Source: Nitrospinota bacterium (GTDB taxonomy: Bacteria > Nitrospinota_A > UBA7883 > JACRGQ01). Taken from it: a stretch of DNA of 38,519 nt. The stretch lies in NCBI GenBank assembly GCA_016212275.1, contig JACRGR010000003.1, forward strand, positions 1 through 38,519. The letters are read 5' to 3'. The notes beneath the pieces were generated by a model. The model did no database searches and was not told the origin of the DNA. It was given only the letters and a program-made list of their open reading frames with translations. This document shows positions 36,597-38,519 of this stretch, one piece after another (position 1 is the stretch's first letter; each line of letters opens with the position of its first letter). The position numbers and the translations under genes are program-made.

Positions 36597-36812
36597 CTAC
36601 TTCCCCTTCACCCGCGCGTAGAAGTCTTCCGCCGCCAGCAGGTAGTCGGTCATCGGGATGCCCACCTTCGCCGCGCGCGCCCGTATCTCGGCCTTGCGTT
36701 TTTTGTTCAGGCGGATCAACAGCATCTCGTCTTTGGCGAGCCGCCGGACGATCTTTTCCCCTTCCTCAATCGGCAGGTCCACCTCAAACACGTTTTTGCC
36801 CAACTTTTTCAT
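36597..36812 (-). CDS. small protein with ribbon-helix-helix-like region
   Basis: A 71-residue protein. The C-terminal part (LIRLNKKRKAEIRARAAKVGIPMTDYLLAAEDFYA, about 32-66) resembles the ribbon-helix-helix found in antitoxins and mobilisation accessory proteins (strand, then two helices). It is cotranscribed with the 67-residue gene upstream (9 bases) and the 152-residue gene downstream (1 base). A DNA-binding or antitoxin role is a guess. Confidence 0.6.
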   Translation of the reverse strand: MKKLGKNVFEVDLPIEEGEKIVRRLAKDEMLLIRLNKKRKAEIRARAAKVGIPMTDYLLAAEDFYARVKGK

Positions 36813-36821
36813 AACGCCTCC

Positions 36822-37025
36822 TTAATCCAATTCAGCGATCCTTTTCGCGTCTTCGATGGCCGCTCCATATTTGGTCAGCAAGGTAAATACCCCTTGCCGG
36901 CCCAATAGGTAGCTATTGTTGCCGCCTTTTGCCTTCCGAAAGGTAACAACCCATAGCCCTTCGCCAACTTTCTGTCCGGTAACGAGACCGCCATCCTTGT
37001 GCCGGAGTTCGAATTTATCGGACAT
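36822..37025 (-). CDS. small hypothetical protein, first gene of three-gene cluster
   Basis: A 67-residue, mostly beta protein (FELRHKDGGLVTGQKVGEGLWVVTFRKAKGGNNSYLLG) ending in a helix (YGAAIEDAKRIAELD). No family recognised. It has no ribosome site, and its promoter predicts transcription start at the ATG itself, so it is a strong leaderless candidate. Its partner genes downstream are tightly packed; a toxin-antitoxin-like module is possible but not shown. Confidence 0.6.
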   Translation of the reverse strand: MSDKFELRHKDGGLVTGQKVGEGLWVVTFRKAKGGNNSYLLGRQGVFTLLTKYGAAIEDAKRIAELD

Positions 37026-37031
37026 GATTCA

Positions 37032-37060
37032 TGTATATCTAATAGTTATACGTCTGTCAA
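37032..37060 (-). promoter_or_regulatory. sigma-70 promoter of the three-gene cluster (leaderless)
   Basis: Minus strand: a perfect TTGACA (37060-37055), a 17-base spacer, and TATACA (37037-37032). The -10 ends 6 bases before the ATG at 37025, so the mRNA starts at the A of the start codon or within 1 base. Confidence 0.6.
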
Positions 37061-37149
37061 GAGGCATGGGTTCGGTGATATTTTCGGTACTGCTAATGGA
37101 CGCCACCGCTGTGGTAGTATGAACCGGGGAATCGGAAGAGGAGAACATC

Positions 37150-37383
37150 ATGTGCCTTGCCGTGCCGATGGAACTGGTGGAACATAACGGTTTTCGCGGC
37201 GTTGCGCGCCTAGGCGGCGTTTCGCGCGAGATAAACCTTCTGCTCGTGCCGGATGTGAAGATAGGCGATTACGTTATCATCCACGCCGGGTGCGCCATCT
37301 CGGTGCTCAGCCGCGACGAGGCGCAAAAGACCATTGACCTCCTGCGCGGGGTGGACGACTTCAAGGATCTGGGGCGGGCATGA
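37150..37383 (+). CDS. hypC: [NiFe]-hydrogenase maturation chaperone HypC
   Basis: A 77-residue HypC/HupF-family protein with the invariant N-terminal Met-Cys2 (MCLAVPM) that holds the Fe(CN)2CO unit with HypD, and the small beta-barrel (VSREINLLLVPDVKIGDYVIIHAGCAISVL). A GAGGAG ribosome site lies before the ATG. Overlaps hypD by 4 bases. The hydrogenase itself is not in the window. Confidence 0.96.
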   Translation: MCLAVPMELVEHNGFRGVARLGGVSREINLLLVPDVKIGDYVIIHAGCAISVLSRDEAQKTIDLLRGVDDFKDLGRA

Positions 37384-38477
37384 AGTACATGACCGAGTTC
37401 CGCGACGGCGAGGTCGCAAAAAAACTCCTCGACGTCATCGCGCGCGAATCGCTGAGGGACATTCGCATCATGGAATTCTGCGGCGGGCACACCATCACGC
37501 TGGTGAAGTACGGCATCCCGCAACTCCTGCCGGGAAACATCGAGATGGTCTCCGGCCCCGGTTGCCCCGTGTGCGTGACCGCCAAAGGGGAGATAGACGC
37601 GGCGATAGAGATAGCGAAAAGGCCGGATACGATATTGGCATCGTTCGGCGACATGGTGCGCGTGCCCGGCACGCGGCTTTCGCTCCAGCAGGCGAAGGCG
37701 GAAGGGGCGGACGTGCGCGTGGTCTACTCGCCGGACGACGCGGTGCAACTGGCCGCCGAGAACCCGGGCAAAAAGGTGGTGTTCTTCGCCGTGGGGTTCG
37801 AGACCACCGCGCCGGTCACGGCGGCGGCGGTGAAGTACGCCGAATCGCTGGGATTGAAAAACTTTTTCCTTTTCACCGCGCACAAGACCACCCCCGCCAT
37901 TTTGGGCGCGCTGTTGGACGGAGAGGTGGCGCTGGACGCATTCGTGTGCCCCGGCCATGTGACCACCATTACAGGCTCCGGCATTTACAAGCCGCTGACC
38001 GACGCGGGAAAGCCGTGCGTGGTCTCCGGCTTCGAGCCGTTGGACATCCTCTCATCCGTCCTGCTCATCGTGCGGCAGATCAACCGTGGAGCGGCGACGA
38101 CCGAGATGGAATATTCCCGCGTGGCTTTGGCGGCGGGAAACGTCCACGCGCAAAAGGTGATGAAAGAAGTGTTCGTGCCGCGCGACGCGGTGTGGCGCGG
38201 GCTGGGCGTGGTGCCGGGGAGCGGATTGCGGCCCGGCGGCCAATACGCGCGGTTCGACGCGGAGGCGGAATTCGGCCTTACCCCGCTGGCGGACGAATCG
38301 GAAACGCCGGGGTGCCTGTGCGCCTCGGTCCTGCGTGGAATGAAGAAGCCCACGGACTGCAAGCTGTTCAAAACGGTTTGCAAACCTGAAAGTCCGGTAG
38401 GGGCCTGCATGGTGTCGGACGAGGGGACCTGTTCGGTGTATTACCGGTTCGGGGGGAAAAGCCTTGCGGCGGCCTGA
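37380..38477 (+). CDS. hypD: [NiFe]-hydrogenase maturation protein HypD
   Basis: A 365-residue iron-sulfur protein assembling the Fe(CN)2CO ligand set. Signatures: MEFCGGHT (Cys34), SGPGCPVCVTA (Cys62, Cys65), FAVGFETTAP, FVCPGHVTTITG, and the C-terminal cysteine region for the [4Fe-4S] cluster (PGCLCASVLRGMKKPTDCKLF, CKPESPVGACMVSDEGTC). Normal family length. It overlaps hypC upstream and the hypE start downstream. Confidence 0.97.
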   Translation: MKYMTEFRDGEVAKKLLDVIARESLRDIRIMEFCGGHTITLVKYGIPQLLPGNIEMVSGPGCPVCVTAKGEIDAAIEIAKRPDTILASFGDMVRVPGTRLSLQQAKAEGADVRVVYSPDDAVQLAAENPGKKVVFFAVGFETTAPVTAAAVKYAESLGLKNFFLFTAHKTTPAILGALLDGEVALDAFVCPGHVTTITGSGIYKPLTDAGKPCVVSGFEPLDILSSVLLIVRQINRGAATTEMEYSRVALAAGNVHAQKVMKEVFVPRDAVWRGLGVVPGSGLRPGGQYARFDAEAEFGLTPLADESETPGCLCASVLRGMKKPTDCKLFKTVCKPESPVGACMVSDEGTCSVYYRFGGKSLAAA

Positions 38478-38519
38478 TACGGTCATACTGGCGCACGGCG
38501 GCGGGGGGCGCGCCTCCGC
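38464..38519 (+). CDS. hypE: start of HypE (cut by window edge)
   Basis: From a TTG at 38464 the frame reads LRRPDTVILAHGGGGRAS, matching the N-terminal 'I-LaHGgGGr' block of HypE carbamoyl dehydratases. GGGGGG at 38451-38456 lies 7 bases before this TTG. The first 14 bases overlap the end of hypD (TGA at 38475-38477). The rest of the gene is outside the window. Confidence 0.75.
   Translation, partial: MRRPDTVILAHGGGGRAS

Overview
This window is a GC-rich chromosomal stretch from a Gram-negative bacterium with heptose-containing lipopolysaccharide (hldE and a family 9 heptosyltransferase) and an outer membrane (a TolC-type channel and an MtrB-type barrel). It makes many c-type cytochromes (decaheme and pentaheme proteins, CcmE, CcmF) and uses sigma-54. 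The CcmE has a Cys-x-x-x-Tyr haem site (the 'system I*' variant), and the type IV pilins, sigma-54 activator and HypCDE proteins fit an anaerobic or facultative, metal-active lineage such as Desulfobacterota, Nitrospirota or Nitrospinota. The exact phylum cannot be decided from the window.

Layout. 1-1295: a cysteine desulfurase-like enzyme (cut by the window edge) overlapping a DUF3343 Se/S-carrier-like protein. 1373-3506: a DegT-family sugar aminotransferase, a small charged secreted protein and an ECF sigma factor. 3524-5923 (minus): glutaredoxin-like protein, secreted TPR-like protein and heptosyltransferase as one operon. 5924-9928: two tandem type IV pilins, each behind its own sigma-54 promoter, then a membrane-anchored pentaheme cytochrome and a TMTC-like membrane glycosyltransferase. 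9971-10396: dUTPase. 10547-16912: a Cus-type copper/silver efflux operon. 16958-19145: radC and hldE. 19173-19706: an AT-richer orphan gene.

19707-31194 is the most interesting part. ccmE-ccmF run leftward. Diverging from them, through overlapping promoters, is a histidine kinase with a CxxCH haem-c motif in its periplasmic sensor, translationally coupled to a sigma-54 activator. This is followed by a candidate enhancer, a near-consensus sigma-54 promoter and a structured leader. Then come a decaheme MtrA/DmsE-type cytochrome, an MtrB/PioB-type outer-membrane barrel and a lipoprotein made of fibronectin type III repeats. No MtrC-like surface cytochrome is present. I read this as a redox-controlled porin-cytochrome conduit for electron transfer across the outer membrane, with its own haem-based sensor and a non-haem FN3 lipoprotein as third member. 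The pilins and the pentaheme cytochrome may belong to the same physiology.

31195-38519: a hairpin-rich intergenic region, a STAS-domain protein, an array of three long perfect or near-perfect hairpins, a leftward operon (metallo-hydrolase, Xer recombinase, small membrane protein), the NAD-salvage pair pncA-pncB, a leftward set of three small genes of unknown function, and hypC-hypD-hypE (hypE cut by the window edge).

Two genome-wide themes show up. First, sigma-54 (-24/-12) elements with exact spacing precede both pilins and the conduit operon. Second, at least six genes lack a ribosome binding site and have a -10-like hexamer about 6-8 bases before the start codon, which suggests leaderless mRNAs. 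I saw no rRNA, tRNA, CRISPR array, insertion sequence or prophage.
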